Assembly (NCBI RefSeq): GCF_014201375.1
Contig: NZ_JACHDZ010000004.1
Coordinates: 248,001-312,000 of the forward strand
Length of the DNA stretch: 64,000 bases
From: Tunturiibacter empetritectus
GTDB lineage: Bacteria; Acidobacteriota; Terriglobia; Terriglobales; Acidobacteriaceae
Direction: 5' to 3'
The notes under the pieces were generated by a model. The model was given only the letters and a program-made list of their open reading frames with translations. It was not told the origin of the DNA and did not search any database. Of the stretch, positions 38,418 to 46,832 are shown piece by piece (the stretch's first letter is position 1; every line of letters starts with the position of its first letter). A program made the position numbers and the translations under genes.

Positions 38418-39359
38418 ATGAGTCTGACCACGTTCTCAACGGAACGAGCCGGCGCCCAAGGTGGGCGACAGGCCGATTCCACCCCCAAAGTCACCGTCCC
38501 CTCCCTCCTCGAAAAGAAACTCCTCCGCCGGCCCATCAGCGCCATCACAGCCTACGACTACGCCAGCGCCCGGCTCGTCGACGAGGCTGGCCTCGACGTC
38601 GTCCTCGTAGGCGACTCGCTCGCCATGGTCATGCAGGGACACGAAAACACCCTCGCCGTCACCATGGACGAGATGCTTCTCTACACCCGCGGCGTGCGAC
38701 GTGCCGTAAGACGCGCCCTGCTGGTGGCCGACATGCCCTTCGGCAGCTACCACACCGACGACCGCGAGGCCCTAGCCAACGCAATCCGCTTCGTCAAGGA
38801 GTCCGGAGCCGAAGCCGTCAAGCTCGAAGGTGGCCGCGAACGCGCCGAGCTCATCCGCAGAATCACCGCCGCCGAGATCCCTGTCATGGGACACATCGGA
38901 CTTACTCCCCAGAGCGTCCACCGCATGGGAGGCTACAAAGTACAGGGCAAGACGATGCAGGCGATCGACGAGCTGCGCACCGACGCGCTCGCTCTCGAGG
39001 AGGCAGGCTGCTTCGCCATCGTCCTCGAGGGTGTGCCCCGCGAACTCGCCCACATTATCACCGAAGAGCTCCGCATCCCCACCATCGGAATCGGTGCCGG
39101 CCCCGACTGCGACGGACAGATCCTCGTCCTCCACGACATGATGAGCATGACCTTCTCGCCTCCGGCAAAGTTTGTTCGACGGTACGCCGACGTGGCAGGA
39201 GTCATGCGCAAGGCGTTGGAGGAGTACCGGCACGACGTCGAAGCCCGAACCTTCCCTGCGGACGCCGAAAGCTACCACTTCTCGCGCGAGGTCCGCGAAC
39301 TGATGAATGAATCGACCGAATCAGCCGAGCCGGCCGAACCGATCGAAGCAGTGGGGTAA
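38418..39359 (+). CDS. panB: 3-methyl-2-oxobutanoate hydroxymethyltransferase PanB
   Basis: A 313-residue (beta/alpha)8 enzyme of pantothenate synthesis that makes ketopantoate from 3-methyl-2-oxobutanoate and methylene-tetrahydrofolate. Signatures: ITAYDYASARLVDEAGLDVVLVGDSLAMV, DMPFGSY, AVKLEGG (Lys), MGHIGLTPQ and the catalytic Glu region FAIVLEGVP. The C-terminus has a non-conserved ESAEPAEPIEA tail. GGAG lies upstream of the ATG. panC follows after 149 bp, so the pair makes pantoate and then pantothenate. Confidence 0.95.
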   Translation: MSLTTFSTERAGAQGGRQADSTPKVTVPSLLEKKLLRRPISAITAYDYASARLVDEAGLDVVLVGDSLAMVMQGHENTLAVTMDEMLLYTRGVRRAVRRALLVADMPFGSYHTDDREALANAIRFVKESGAEAVKLEGGRERAELIRRITAAEIPVMGHIGLTPQSVHRMGGYKVQGKTMQAIDELRTDALALEEAGCFAIVLEGVPRELAHIITEELRIPTIGIGAGPDCDGQILVLHDMMSMTFSPPAKFVRRYADVAGVMRKALEEYRHDVEARTFPADAESYHFSREVRELMNESTESAEPAEPIEAVG

Positions 39360-39508
39360 CCGCCAGACCGCATCGCCAGACAAGAACGATCTCGATGTCG
39401 AATCGAGCCCATCGGTTCGAGACTATCGGTGGTGGTGCGCGTCTGTCTGAAGAAGATCAGAAGATTTAGAGAACCCGCAGCAATGCGGCCAAGAGGAGCT
39501 GTCATTCA

Positions 39509-40351
39509 ATGAAGATCGTGAAGAGTGTTGCGGAGATGCAAAGCATCTGCCGCGAACTCCGGACGCAAAGCGTCTCAATAGGCTTTGTGCCGACGATGGG
39601 TGCGCTTCACAAAGGTCATCTCTCCCTGGTCCAGCGAGCCCGCTCTGAATGCCAGACTGTCGTGGCGTCCATCTTCGTCAATCCCCTCCAGTTCGCGCCC
39701 GGAGAAGACTTCGCCCAGTATCCACGAACCTTCGAGGAAGACTGCAGACAGCTCGAGGCGGAAGGAGTAGCCATCCTGTTCGCCCCCGAGGCAAAGGAGA
39801 TGTACCCCAGCGGCGCTGTAACAACCATTACCGTATCCGGCATCGGCGACCGCTTGGACGGAGCCTCCCGCCCAGGACACTTCACCGGGGTAGCCACCGT
39901 TGTTGCCAAGCTCTTTCATATCGTCGCCCCGCATCGCGCCTACTTTGGTCAGAAAGATGCCGCGCAGATCGCTGTTCTGCGACAGATGGTTCAGGACCTC
40001 AACTTCGACTTGGAGCTGGTGAGTTGCCCTATCGTGAGAGACTCCGATGGCCTGGCTCTGAGCAGCAGAAATAGATACCTTAGCGTTCCGGAGCGCGAAC
40101 AGGCATTAGTCCTGCATCGTGCGCTCACTGCAATCGAGCAGAGCATCGCCCAAGGCGAACGTCGTAGCTCAACGCTCTTACAGATTGGACGAACCACTCT
40201 GGAGACGGCAACGGGCGTAAAGGTGGACTACCTCGCCATCGTCGACGCCCGATCGCTTCTCCCCGCGACATCTGCGGAGAGCGGCGCGCTCGTCGCAGTG
40301 GCAGCCTATGTGGGCCGCACGCGTCTGATCGACAACCTACTCGTCGTCTGA
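39509..40351 (+). CDS. panC: Pantothenate synthetase PanC
   Basis: A 280-residue ligase that joins pantoate and beta-alanine with ATP. GFVPTMGALHKGHLSLV holds the HxGH nucleotide motif, followed by SIFVNPLQFAPGEDF, FGQKDAAQ and the KMSKS-like SSRNRYLS. Full length for the family. GAGGAG precedes the ATG. Pairs with panB; panD is not in the window. Confidence 0.95.
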   Translation: MKIVKSVAEMQSICRELRTQSVSIGFVPTMGALHKGHLSLVQRARSECQTVVASIFVNPLQFAPGEDFAQYPRTFEEDCRQLEAEGVAILFAPEAKEMYPSGAVTTITVSGIGDRLDGASRPGHFTGVATVVAKLFHIVAPHRAYFGQKDAAQIAVLRQMVQDLNFDLELVSCPIVRDSDGLALSSRNRYLSVPEREQALVLHRALTAIEQSIAQGERRSSTLLQIGRTTLETATGVKVDYLAIVDARSLLPATSAESGALVAVAAYVGRTRLIDNLLVV

Positions 40352-40560
40352 AGCCGCGAACGGTCGATAGCACCAGAGCGGACTCTGCGAATGACACGGA
40401 AGTACCATGTAACCCTCGTAATTGCAGGTATATTTCGTTTTCCGCTTTAGTAACATGCAGGCAGCATCATTTTGGTTACGAATTGTCCCTGAATTGCCGC
40501 TGTAGAAGCTACGGACCTTCAAGGGAGCAAGACGGACCGCAGGGGAAGAGGCGACTTTAG

Positions 40561-41862
40561 ATGCCGAGCACTTCCATTCACGAGCTCGCGATTCAGCAGG
40601 TCGAGCGGCTTTCACGAAGAGGGTTTCAGCGACTGTCGCTGCCGGGGCCTCTTGAGAACGCCTTCGAGCAGTCGACGCTCGCTCGACGATCCGAACGCCT
40701 CTGGCTCGAAGGCCTGGTAGCGATTGGCCTCTTCAATATCTATGTCCTTGTAGACCACGTTCTTCAGGGGGGCGGCTCATGGCTTCCGGTGCAACTCCGC
40801 CTGTGCATTGTCACGCCTCTCGCCCTTCTGATTAATGTCAGCATGCGCTGGAGTCCAAACAAGATCTATCGCGAAACAAGCATCGCCGCAGTGAGTTGTC
40901 TTATAGGAGTAATGCATCTTTACATCGAGAGCAATAAAAATGCGCCCTCCTCCGCGTACGCTCAAGTAGGCCTGATTGTCGCGGTCATCTTTGTCAATGT
41001 CGTGATGCGGCTTCAGTTCTTTTACGCTCTCAGCGCATCGGCCATTATGCTGGCAAGCGATCTTGTCTTCATTCAACACGATCACTTCCTGAACTCTTCG
41101 GAGAAGCTGCTCGGAATCACTCTGGCGGTCTGCGCCATCTCGATGACCGTGATTGCGAACTACAGCACCGGCAGAGAAGAGCGACTAGGCTTCCTGATGC
41201 GGCTGCGTAGCGAGATCCAAAGCAAAGAGCTCTCCTTCCTGAACGTTGAGCTGCAAAGAATTTCGAGCATCGATAGCCTGACTGGACTGGCCAATCGGCA
41301 TGCTTACGAGCTGCAGTTTGCCAAACTGTGGAGCGAGTCTGTCGACTCCGGCTCATGCTTATCCGCCATCGTGATCGACATCGATCACTTCAAGCTCACA
41401 AACGACACCCGCGGACATCTGTACGGCGACCGCGTCCTGGTGCGAGTTGCTTCTTTGCTGCTGCAAGGTCTGCGTTGCAAGGACGACTTCGCAGCCAGAT
41501 TCGGTGGGGAAGAGTTCGTAGTTTTGCTTCCCGGCACAACCCAGGAAGGAGCAATGATCGTCGCCGAACGCATCCGCAAGCTCGTCGAGGTGGCTGGTTC
41601 TCCAGCGCTCCCTGAGCCCGGCAGCCATCCAAGGCTTTCAACGGTAAGCTGCGGCGGAGCATCCTGCTACCCGAGCGACATTACCTGCAAGGAGGACCTG
41701 TTGGAGGCGGCTGATAAGGCGCTCTACCGGGCAAAGGCGCTTGGTCGCAACCGGGTATGCTGGGGCGAATTATCGATCAGGCAACACCAATCATCTTCCT
41801 CATCCAGGCGACATAGGATTTCGTTAAAAAGCGATCCGCTGCCACTGACAAGTGTCGACTAA
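40561..41862 (+). CDS. Membrane-bound diguanylate cyclase (GGDEF)
   Basis: A 433-residue protein with about six membrane segments (about 45-205) and a C-terminal GGDEF domain that makes cyclic di-GMP from GTP. SIDSLTGLANRHAYE starts the domain, VIDIDHFKLTNDTRGHLYGD binds metal and substrate, and RFGGEEFVVLLPG is the active-site loop. At the inhibitory I-site, the residue where PleD has Arg is Cys (CKDD before FAARFGGEEF), so product inhibition may be weak. The sensor part has no recognised domain. GAAGAGG precedes the ATG. Confidence 0.9.
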   Translation: MPSTSIHELAIQQVERLSRRGFQRLSLPGPLENAFEQSTLARRSERLWLEGLVAIGLFNIYVLVDHVLQGGGSWLPVQLRLCIVTPLALLINVSMRWSPNKIYRETSIAAVSCLIGVMHLYIESNKNAPSSAYAQVGLIVAVIFVNVVMRLQFFYALSASAIMLASDLVFIQHDHFLNSSEKLLGITLAVCAISMTVIANYSTGREERLGFLMRLRSEIQSKELSFLNVELQRISSIDSLTGLANRHAYELQFAKLWSESVDSGSCLSAIVIDIDHFKLTNDTRGHLYGDRVLVRVASLLLQGLRCKDDFAARFGGEEFVVLLPGTTQEGAMIVAERIRKLVEVAGSPALPEPGSHPRLSTVSCGGASCYPSDITCKEDLLEAADKALYRAKALGRNRVCWGELSIRQHQSSSSSRRHRISLKSDPLPLTSVD

Positions 41863-41968
41863 CCTTCGATATTGGTGCTCGCGTATTCAGTACTTTCACC
41901 CGCTGAATTCGATCCTAGGGTAGTTGTTCCATCACGTGGCATCGACACGAACTGCCGTTTAGATAAAG

Positions 41969-43363
41969 TTATTTTCCAATGCAGAACTTGCTGAAGATGA
42001 GGTTCAGTATGTCGTCGCTCGTTGTAGAACCCGTGAATGCATCGAGAGCGCGAAGAGTTTCGTAGAGATCCAGAAGGATCATCTCGTGAGGGATGATTGC
42101 GGTTGCCGCGCGCCGTGCTTGATGAAGAGCTGCCAACGCGTCCGATATTGATTGCTGTTGCCGTTGGTTTGTTAGAACTGCGGTTTCGATGTTTGGGATC
42201 TCCTTCGTCATCAGCGACAGGATTGCGCGACGTAACTCCGGGATACCCGATCCGGTCAGCGCAGACGTCCGAACCATTTGAAGAGCAGTTTCCGGGATCT
42301 GCGATTCCGGGTGTTCGAGGTCTTGTTTGTTGATAACAATAAGGAAAGGCCGGCCCGCTAAAGCGGCTGCCGTTGCTTTATCTTCTTCGTGTGGCGCCGC
42401 AGTGGCATCGAGGACGAGAAGCACTATGTCGGCTTCTGACATGGCTTCGCGAGATTTCTTGATGCCTATGGACTCGGCCTCGTCAGCGGAGTCGCGCAGG
42501 CCTGCGGTATCGATGAGTTCGACTGGGATGCCGTCAAGGGAGACGCGTTCTGTGACCAGGTCTCGGGTTGTGCCCGGCGCGGCGGTGACGATGGCGCGGT
42601 CGCGTTCGACCAGACGATTAAAAAGAGAGGATTTACCGACGTTGGGGCGGCCGACGATGGCCATGGAGAAGCCTTCGCGGACGATGCGGCCGTAGGAAAA
42701 GGAGTGCTCGAGTGCGGTGAGGGGGGCCTGGATCGCTTCGATTTGGGTGGTGATTTGGGCCTGTGGGAGGAGATCGATGTCGTCTTCGGCGAAGTCGATG
42801 CCAGCTTCCATTGCGGCGATGAGGCTTATAAGTCGTTGTTTTATTGGGGTTATTTGGCGCGATAGCGATCCGCCTAGCTGCTGGGCGGCGATGCGGGCCT
42901 GGTGGAGGGTGATGGATTCGATTAGGTCGTGGACGGCTTCGGCCTGGGTGAGGTCGAGGCGGCCGGAGAGGAAGGCTCGCTGGGTGAATTCGCCAGGTTC
43001 GGCGAGGCGGGCGCCATGGGCTGCGCATTGGCGGAGAAGGTGGTCGAGCAGGACGGGGGAGCCGTGGGCGCCGATCTCTACTACGTCTTCAGAGGTGTAG
43101 GAGTGGGGAGACTGGAAGTAGGTGACTACGGCTTCGTCGAGGATTTCTCCTGTGGAATCAAGGATTTCTGCAAAGCGCGCCTGGCCGGGGGCGAGGGGGT
43201 GGCGGAGTTTGAGGAGGGGTTCGGCGATAGCGCGGGCGGCGGGACCGGAGAGGCGGACGATGCCGATGCCGCCGCGGCCGGGTGGGGTGGAGATGGCTAC
43301 GATGGTGTCTTCGGATTCTTCGGAGAGGAAGCTGGAGCCGGAGTTGGGGTTGGAGTCGCTCAC
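41969..43363 (-). CDS. mnmE: tRNA modification GTPase MnmE (TrmE)
   Basis: A 464-residue GTPase that, with MnmG, modifies U34 of tRNAs. The N-terminal folate-binding domain begins DTIVAISTPPGRGGIGIVRLSG. The inserted G domain has G1 GRPNVGKSSLFNRL, G3 DTAGLRDSADEAE and G4 NKQD. The C-terminus is the expected CIGK. A GTG start is chosen because it gives the family length and follows AAGGA; the longer open frame upstream runs through R5 repeat DNA. Confidence 0.95.
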   Translation of the reverse strand: MSDSNPNSGSSFLSEESEDTIVAISTPPGRGGIGIVRLSGPAARAIAEPLLKLRHPLAPGQARFAEILDSTGEILDEAVVTYFQSPHSYTSEDVVEIGAHGSPVLLDHLLRQCAAHGARLAEPGEFTQRAFLSGRLDLTQAEAVHDLIESITLHQARIAAQQLGGSLSRQITPIKQRLISLIAAMEAGIDFAEDDIDLLPQAQITTQIEAIQAPLTALEHSFSYGRIVREGFSMAIVGRPNVGKSSLFNRLVERDRAIVTAAPGTTRDLVTERVSLDGIPVELIDTAGLRDSADEAESIGIKKSREAMSEADIVLLVLDATAAPHEEDKATAAALAGRPFLIVINKQDLEHPESQIPETALQMVRTSALTGSGIPELRRAILSLMTKEIPNIETAVLTNQRQQQSISDALAALHQARRAATAIIPHEMILLDLYETLRALDAFTGSTTSDDILNLIFSKFCIGK

Positions 43364-43384
43364 CTGGATTTTTTCCTTGGATTT

Positions 43385-43530
43385 TCTATGGTAGCGGGAA
43401 AAAAATCGGTGTGGTGCTTTGTGGCGTTTTTCAGGGGTTTTTGCGAAAAAGCGTGGTGCAGGACGTGGTTTTTTGCTGGTGTGATCGTGGTGGTTTGCGT
43501 GGTAAACGTGGTGTTTAAAACCATCGTTTT
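43385..43530 (-). repeat. CACCAC-rich repeat R5, copy 2
   Basis: Inverse copy of the sequence at 21690: on the minus strand, blocks of caccac are followed by cgcaaaaacccctgaaaaacgcc. It forms the region directly upstream of mnmE, so any mnmE promoter must lie in or beyond it. Confidence 0.65.
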
Positions 43531-43579
43531 TCCGCGCTAAAAATGCGCCAGCTTTTCCAACTTTATTTTTGCAGGCAGG

Positions 43580-43775
43580 CAGAGGCACCAGCAGATCCCT
43601 GCGGGATGACGGCAAAAGGGACAGACACCGGCAACCGCAACGGCAACCGCAGATCCCCTTCAGGGATGACAACAAAAGGGCAAACAACTACAACCGCAAG
43701 TGCTAGTGCAAGTGCAAAGGCAACGGCAACGGCAAGTGCAAGTGCAAGTGCAAGTGCAAGTGCGTTTACGATTGA
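43580..43775 (+). repeat. Two R3 copies plus a degenerate hexamer tract (GCAAGT/GCAACG)
   Basis: R3 copies at about 43591-43625 and 43650-43682 (cagatccc, loop, gggatgac, aaaaggg) are followed by ggcaac/gcaagt units. At 43700-43762 there are about ten tandem hexamers, five of them identical at the end. The tract stops 16 bases before the DUF2461 start codon. No gene is seen in 43364-43778. Confidence 0.75.
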
Positions 43776-43778
43776 GGG

Positions 43779-44471
43779 ATGGCGACACAGTTTTCGAATG
43801 AGGCTTTGAAGTTTTTGCGGGGGCTGAAGAAGAACAACGACCGCGAGTGGTTTGGGGAACGGAAGGACGTCTACGAGAAGCAGCTGAAGGAGCCGATGCT
43901 GGCGCTTATCGGCGAGGTGAATGAGGCGATGGCGGAGTTTTCGCTGGAGCACGTGCGGCCAGCCAACAAGATCCTGATGCGGATCTATCGCGACATTCGC
44001 TTCAGTAAGGACAAGCGGCCTTACAAGCATCATGTGTCGGCGTGGTGGGCTAGGGATGGATTGCAGAAGACCTCGGGGGGTGGGTTCTATCTACAGGTGA
44101 GCTCGACTGATGTGCTGATCGCTGCGGGAGTTTATATGCCGGAGCGGGAGCAGTTGCTGGCCATTCGACGACACCTGGTGGATCATCATCTGGAGTTTCG
44201 CAAGATCATGGCGGGGAAGAAGCTGCGGTCGCTGATGCAGGAGACGGAGACTCTTTCGCTGACGCGGCCGCCGAAGGGGTTTGCTGCGGATGATCCGGCT
44301 ATCGATTTGATTATGTGCAGGCAGTGGGGATTGTCGGCTACTCTGCCGGTGGAGCGGGCGACTTCGGCGGGGCTGCTGAAGGATGTGGTGGAGCGGTTCA
44401 AGGTTGCGGCGCCTTTGATCAGGCTGCTGAATACTCCGCTGGTGGGGAAACCTAAGAGGCCTATGTTTTAG
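43779..44471 (+). CDS. DUF2461 domain protein
   Basis: A 230-residue soluble protein. FSNEALKFLRGLKKNNDREWFGERKDVYEK is the DUF2461 start and RIYRDIRFSKDKRPYKHHVSAWW is its core. The biochemical role of the family is not established. GAGGG lies just before the ATG, and the hexamer tract overlaps the likely promoter region. Codons are G-rich, unlike the C-rich + strand genes left of 38 kb. Confidence 0.88.
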   Translation: MATQFSNEALKFLRGLKKNNDREWFGERKDVYEKQLKEPMLALIGEVNEAMAEFSLEHVRPANKILMRIYRDIRFSKDKRPYKHHVSAWWARDGLQKTSGGGFYLQVSSTDVLIAAGVYMPEREQLLAIRRHLVDHHLEFRKIMAGKKLRSLMQETETLSLTRPPKGFAADDPAIDLIMCRQWGLSATLPVERATSAGLLKDVVERFKVAAPLIRLLNTPLVGKPKRPMF

Positions 44472-44482
44472 AAGAAGAACGT

Positions 44483-44546
44483 GTCCTGCCGGACGGGCCC
44501 ACTTCGCGTGGGGCGGTCACTTCGTGACTTGTGTACCTTTTCCCGG
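44483..44546 (-). repeat. Dispersed repeat R1, short inverse copy
   Basis: gtcctgccggacgggc, hairpin CCCAC-ttcgc-GTGGG, then gtcacttcgtgac and gtgtacc. Confidence 0.82.
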
Positions 44547-44612
44547 TTGAATTAGCGGCGCAACAACTCGCTTTCGGTTGCGTACGTCTAATCCGGAGAC
44601 GTGGAGGACAGG

Positions 44613-45056
44613 ATGAGCGTGACGGCTATCGTTGTGGCGGTGCTTTGCGTTCTGGTCCTGGGGTTCCTCGTGCGGCGCGTTCTTGCCCGGCGCGAGGTTC
44701 GCGAGAAGAGCATTGAGCCTGAGGCTTTGTATGCGCTGCTGAAGGCGAAGAAGATTCTGCTCTACGATGTGCGCCAGCCGCTGGACTTTCTGGCGCATCC
44801 GGAGATTATTCCCGGTGCGACGAGGATCGCGCCCAAGGACATCGCTGAGCATACAGCTGCGTTTTCTCGCGACCAGAACTCGGTGATCTACTGCACGGGC
44901 GGGGACCATGAGACCAGCAGGATGGTGTTAGGAAAGGCCCGGGCGCTGAACTTTACACGAGTGAAGATGCTGCGAGGCGGCATTACGGCGTGGAAAGAGA
45001 AGGGGTATCCGGTGGAGGCTTATACGGAGTCCTTTCACCTGGACACGGCGACGTAG
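44613..45056 (+). CDS. Membrane-anchored rhodanese-like protein
   Basis: A 147-residue protein with an N-terminal membrane helix (about 2-20, SVTAIVVAVLCVLVLGFLVR) and a single rhodanese domain: LLYDVRQPLDF, IPGATRIAPKDI and the active-site loop VIYCTGGDHETS with the catalytic Cys. It may handle sulfane sulfur or redox chemistry; the partner is unknown. ATG chosen over an upstream GTG because GGAGG lies five bases before it. Confidence 0.85.
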   Translation: MSVTAIVVAVLCVLVLGFLVRRVLARREVREKSIEPEALYALLKAKKILLYDVRQPLDFLAHPEIIPGATRIAPKDIAEHTAAFSRDQNSVIYCTGGDHETSRMVLGKARALNFTRVKMLRGGITAWKEKGYPVEAYTESFHLDTAT

Positions 45057-45202
45057 ATTGGTTTTGTTAAGTAGATTTGTTTGTTGGTTTTGCTTGGCGC
45101 GGTGATGTAGCTGAATCTGATGTCTCAGAACTGGTCTAAGAGTTCAGGAGAGCTTGTAAAGACTAGCCGACTTTATTGAGTGAACAAGGAACTGCAAACG
45201 CA

Positions 45203-45316
45203 AAATGCGGGGGTCTTGACGGATACCGCAGCATGAATCGGTTCGCGCAACTAAGAGTTGTGGCCGCAATCCACTACGCCGTGCGATAAGACCGCACGGC
45301 TCCGGTCGAGATGACG
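45203..45316 (-). repeat. Dispersed repeat R2, copy 4 (long form, inverse)
   Basis: Stem GCCGTGCG (45278-45285) and CGCACGGC (45293-45300), perfectly paired, around the loop ataagac (gtcttat on the other strand). Flanks ggtcttgacggataccgcag and ggtcgagatgacgc match copies 2 and 5. It occupies the middle of the 364-bp gap 45057-45420; nothing else was seen there. Confidence 0.82.
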
Positions 45317-45420
45317 CATTTTATTAGCTCCAATGGCGATGACGCATTGTTTAGTTTCTGGACAGGTTCCAGGGTCGAGACGCAAGGCACCCGAATCTTC
45401 CCAACCCGGGTTTGAGGTGT

Positions 45421-45615
45421 TTAGAGCTTGTTTTTTACTTCGGTCATCAGTGAGCCGATGGGATTTGTGATGGCCTGCTTCGCGATGGTTCCCAGCGGTT
45501 CGCCGCGGCGGTACATCAGGTAGGCTGCGATGACTCCCGATGCGATGGTTGCGAACAGGATCAGCTTGCTCATAGAGCGGCGATTTTCGGCTAGTTCTAA
45601 TTCCTCGGTTCCCAT
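45421..45615 (-). CDS. Small single-pass membrane protein
   Basis: A 64-residue protein with one membrane helix (SKLILFATIASGVIAAYLMYRR, about 15-36) and polar ends. The start follows AGGGGGAA with good spacing. I do not recognise a family. It lies 80 bp downstream of the sugar-isomerase-like gene and may be co-transcribed. Confidence 0.6.
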   Translation of the reverse strand: MGTEELELAENRRSMSKLILFATIASGVIAAYLMYRRGEPLGTIAKQAITNPIGSLMTEVKNKL

Positions 45616-45695
45616 GTTTCCCCCTGGAGCGTTGCTGGCTGTAGGATGCAGATTTGTTCGAGCGATGCGTTTACAGCGATGATCTTTTCTTTCGT

Positions 45696-46604
45696 TTAAA
45701 CGAGGGGACGGAGTGCCTCGTAGCTGACGCCTACAGCTTCGAGCGAGGTCATTCCTTCGATGGGTGGGTCCTGCTCGACGAAGATGTGCTGGAGGCCTGA
45801 CTTCTCTGCGGCGGCGATGATGGGTTTGAAGTCGATGTGGCCGCGGCCGATCTCGGTGGGGCGGTGGTTGGGGTCGACGCCGAGCGTGGTGGTGACGGGA
45901 GTGCCGGCGGGGAAGTCTTTGGCGTGCATGAGGGGATAGCGGCCGGAATATTTTTTGAAGTAGTCGATGGGGTTGTTGCCGGAGGTGACCATCCAACCGC
46001 AGTCGAGTTCGAACTTGACGAGTTTGGGGTCGGTTTCTTTGAGCAGAATCTCGTAGCCGGTGTGGCCGCCGTAGTCGCGGAACTCGAAGTTGTGATTGTG
46101 ATAGGCGTACTGGAGGCCGGCCTTCTGGGCCTGGGCTCCGATCTCGTTGGCTTTGGCGGCGATCTTTTTGAAGTCGTCGAGGGTGAAGGCTTTGATGATG
46201 TCCATCATCTTCGGCAGGTCGGCGCCCTGGATGGTGTTGGGAAGGAGGACGGAGCTGACGGCGTAGTTGGCGCCGAGGGCGTTGGCCTGGTCGAAGAGCT
46301 GGGCGTTGTCCGCCATGCCGAAGAAGAGATGTGCGCTGGGGCATTTGAGGCCTGCGTCGTCGAGCATGGATCGCATCTGCGCGGCGGTGATGTCCTGGAG
46401 TGGGAAGGACTCGACCTTGCGGTAGCCGATCTTGGCGAGGGCGTGCAGGGTGGCGACGGCGTCCTTTTTCAGCTCGTCCTGCACGGTGTAGAGCTGGATT
46501 CCGATGGGCATGCTGGTTTCGCCGAACGCAGAACGGAGGGGCAACAGGGAGGAGAGGCTGACGGCGGCGGACTGCTGCAGGAAGAGACGACGTGAGGGAT
46601 GCAT
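45696..46604 (-). CDS. Exported sugar phosphate isomerase/epimerase-like protein (xylose isomerase-like TIM barrel)
   Basis: A 302-residue protein with a twin-arginine signal (PSRRLFLQQSAAVSLSSLLP) and an AP-endonuclease-2 type TIM barrel. IGIQLYTVQDEL starts the barrel; YAYHNHNFEF, ELDCGWM and HAKDFPAG carry the usual metal-binding His/Glu/Asp residues, and FVEQDPP ends it. Family members isomerise or epimerise sugars; the exported forms common in Acidobacteria have no proven substrate. AGGAGA precedes the ATG. Confidence 0.85.
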   Translation of the reverse strand: MHPSRRLFLQQSAAVSLSSLLPLRSAFGETSMPIGIQLYTVQDELKKDAVATLHALAKIGYRKVESFPLQDITAAQMRSMLDDAGLKCPSAHLFFGMADNAQLFDQANALGANYAVSSVLLPNTIQGADLPKMMDIIKAFTLDDFKKIAAKANEIGAQAQKAGLQYAYHNHNFEFRDYGGHTGYEILLKETDPKLVKFELDCGWMVTSGNNPIDYFKKYSGRYPLMHAKDFPAGTPVTTTLGVDPNHRPTEIGRGHIDFKPIIAAAEKSGLQHIFVEQDPPIEGMTSLEAVGVSYEALRPLV

Positions 46605-46725
46605 GCTTCTCCTGATCTTTACGGAATGCTGCTTCGGCTGATAGGCCAGTCTACTTGGCGTTGGCGAAGCGGTGTCAAGGGAATAACGTTATGTCAATTT
46701 GCCTGATGGTGGTGAGACTGCGAAC

Positions 46726-46832
46726 GCAGATTCCCTTCGGGAATGACAAACAAAAGGCCAAGACGACTCTACACGAACTGCGGAGTTACTCTACACCAAC
46801 TGCGCGTTGCTCTACACCAACGCGGCGTTGCT
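46726..46832 (+). repeat. R3 copy followed by three tandem 21-22-bp repeats
   Basis: An R3 copy (46726-46759; cagattccc, ttc, gggaatgac) is followed by units starting ctctacac at 46767, 46789 and 46810. The last unit runs directly into the stop codon of the patatin gene. Confidence 0.7.

Noticed and set aside
41926..41945. gttccatcacgtggca, similar to a parS site
   Set aside because: Two extra bases break the palindrome and the right half is wrong; it is probably chance.
43364..43687. An upstream extension of mnmE by about 108 codons
   Set aside because: It translates R5 and R3 repeat DNA, has no signal or domain, and the GTG at 43363 gives the normal family length with a Shine-Dalgarno sequence.
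43690..43765. Regular short repeats that might suggest a CRISPR array
   Set aside because: The units are 6 bp with no spacers and no cas genes; this is a microsatellite.
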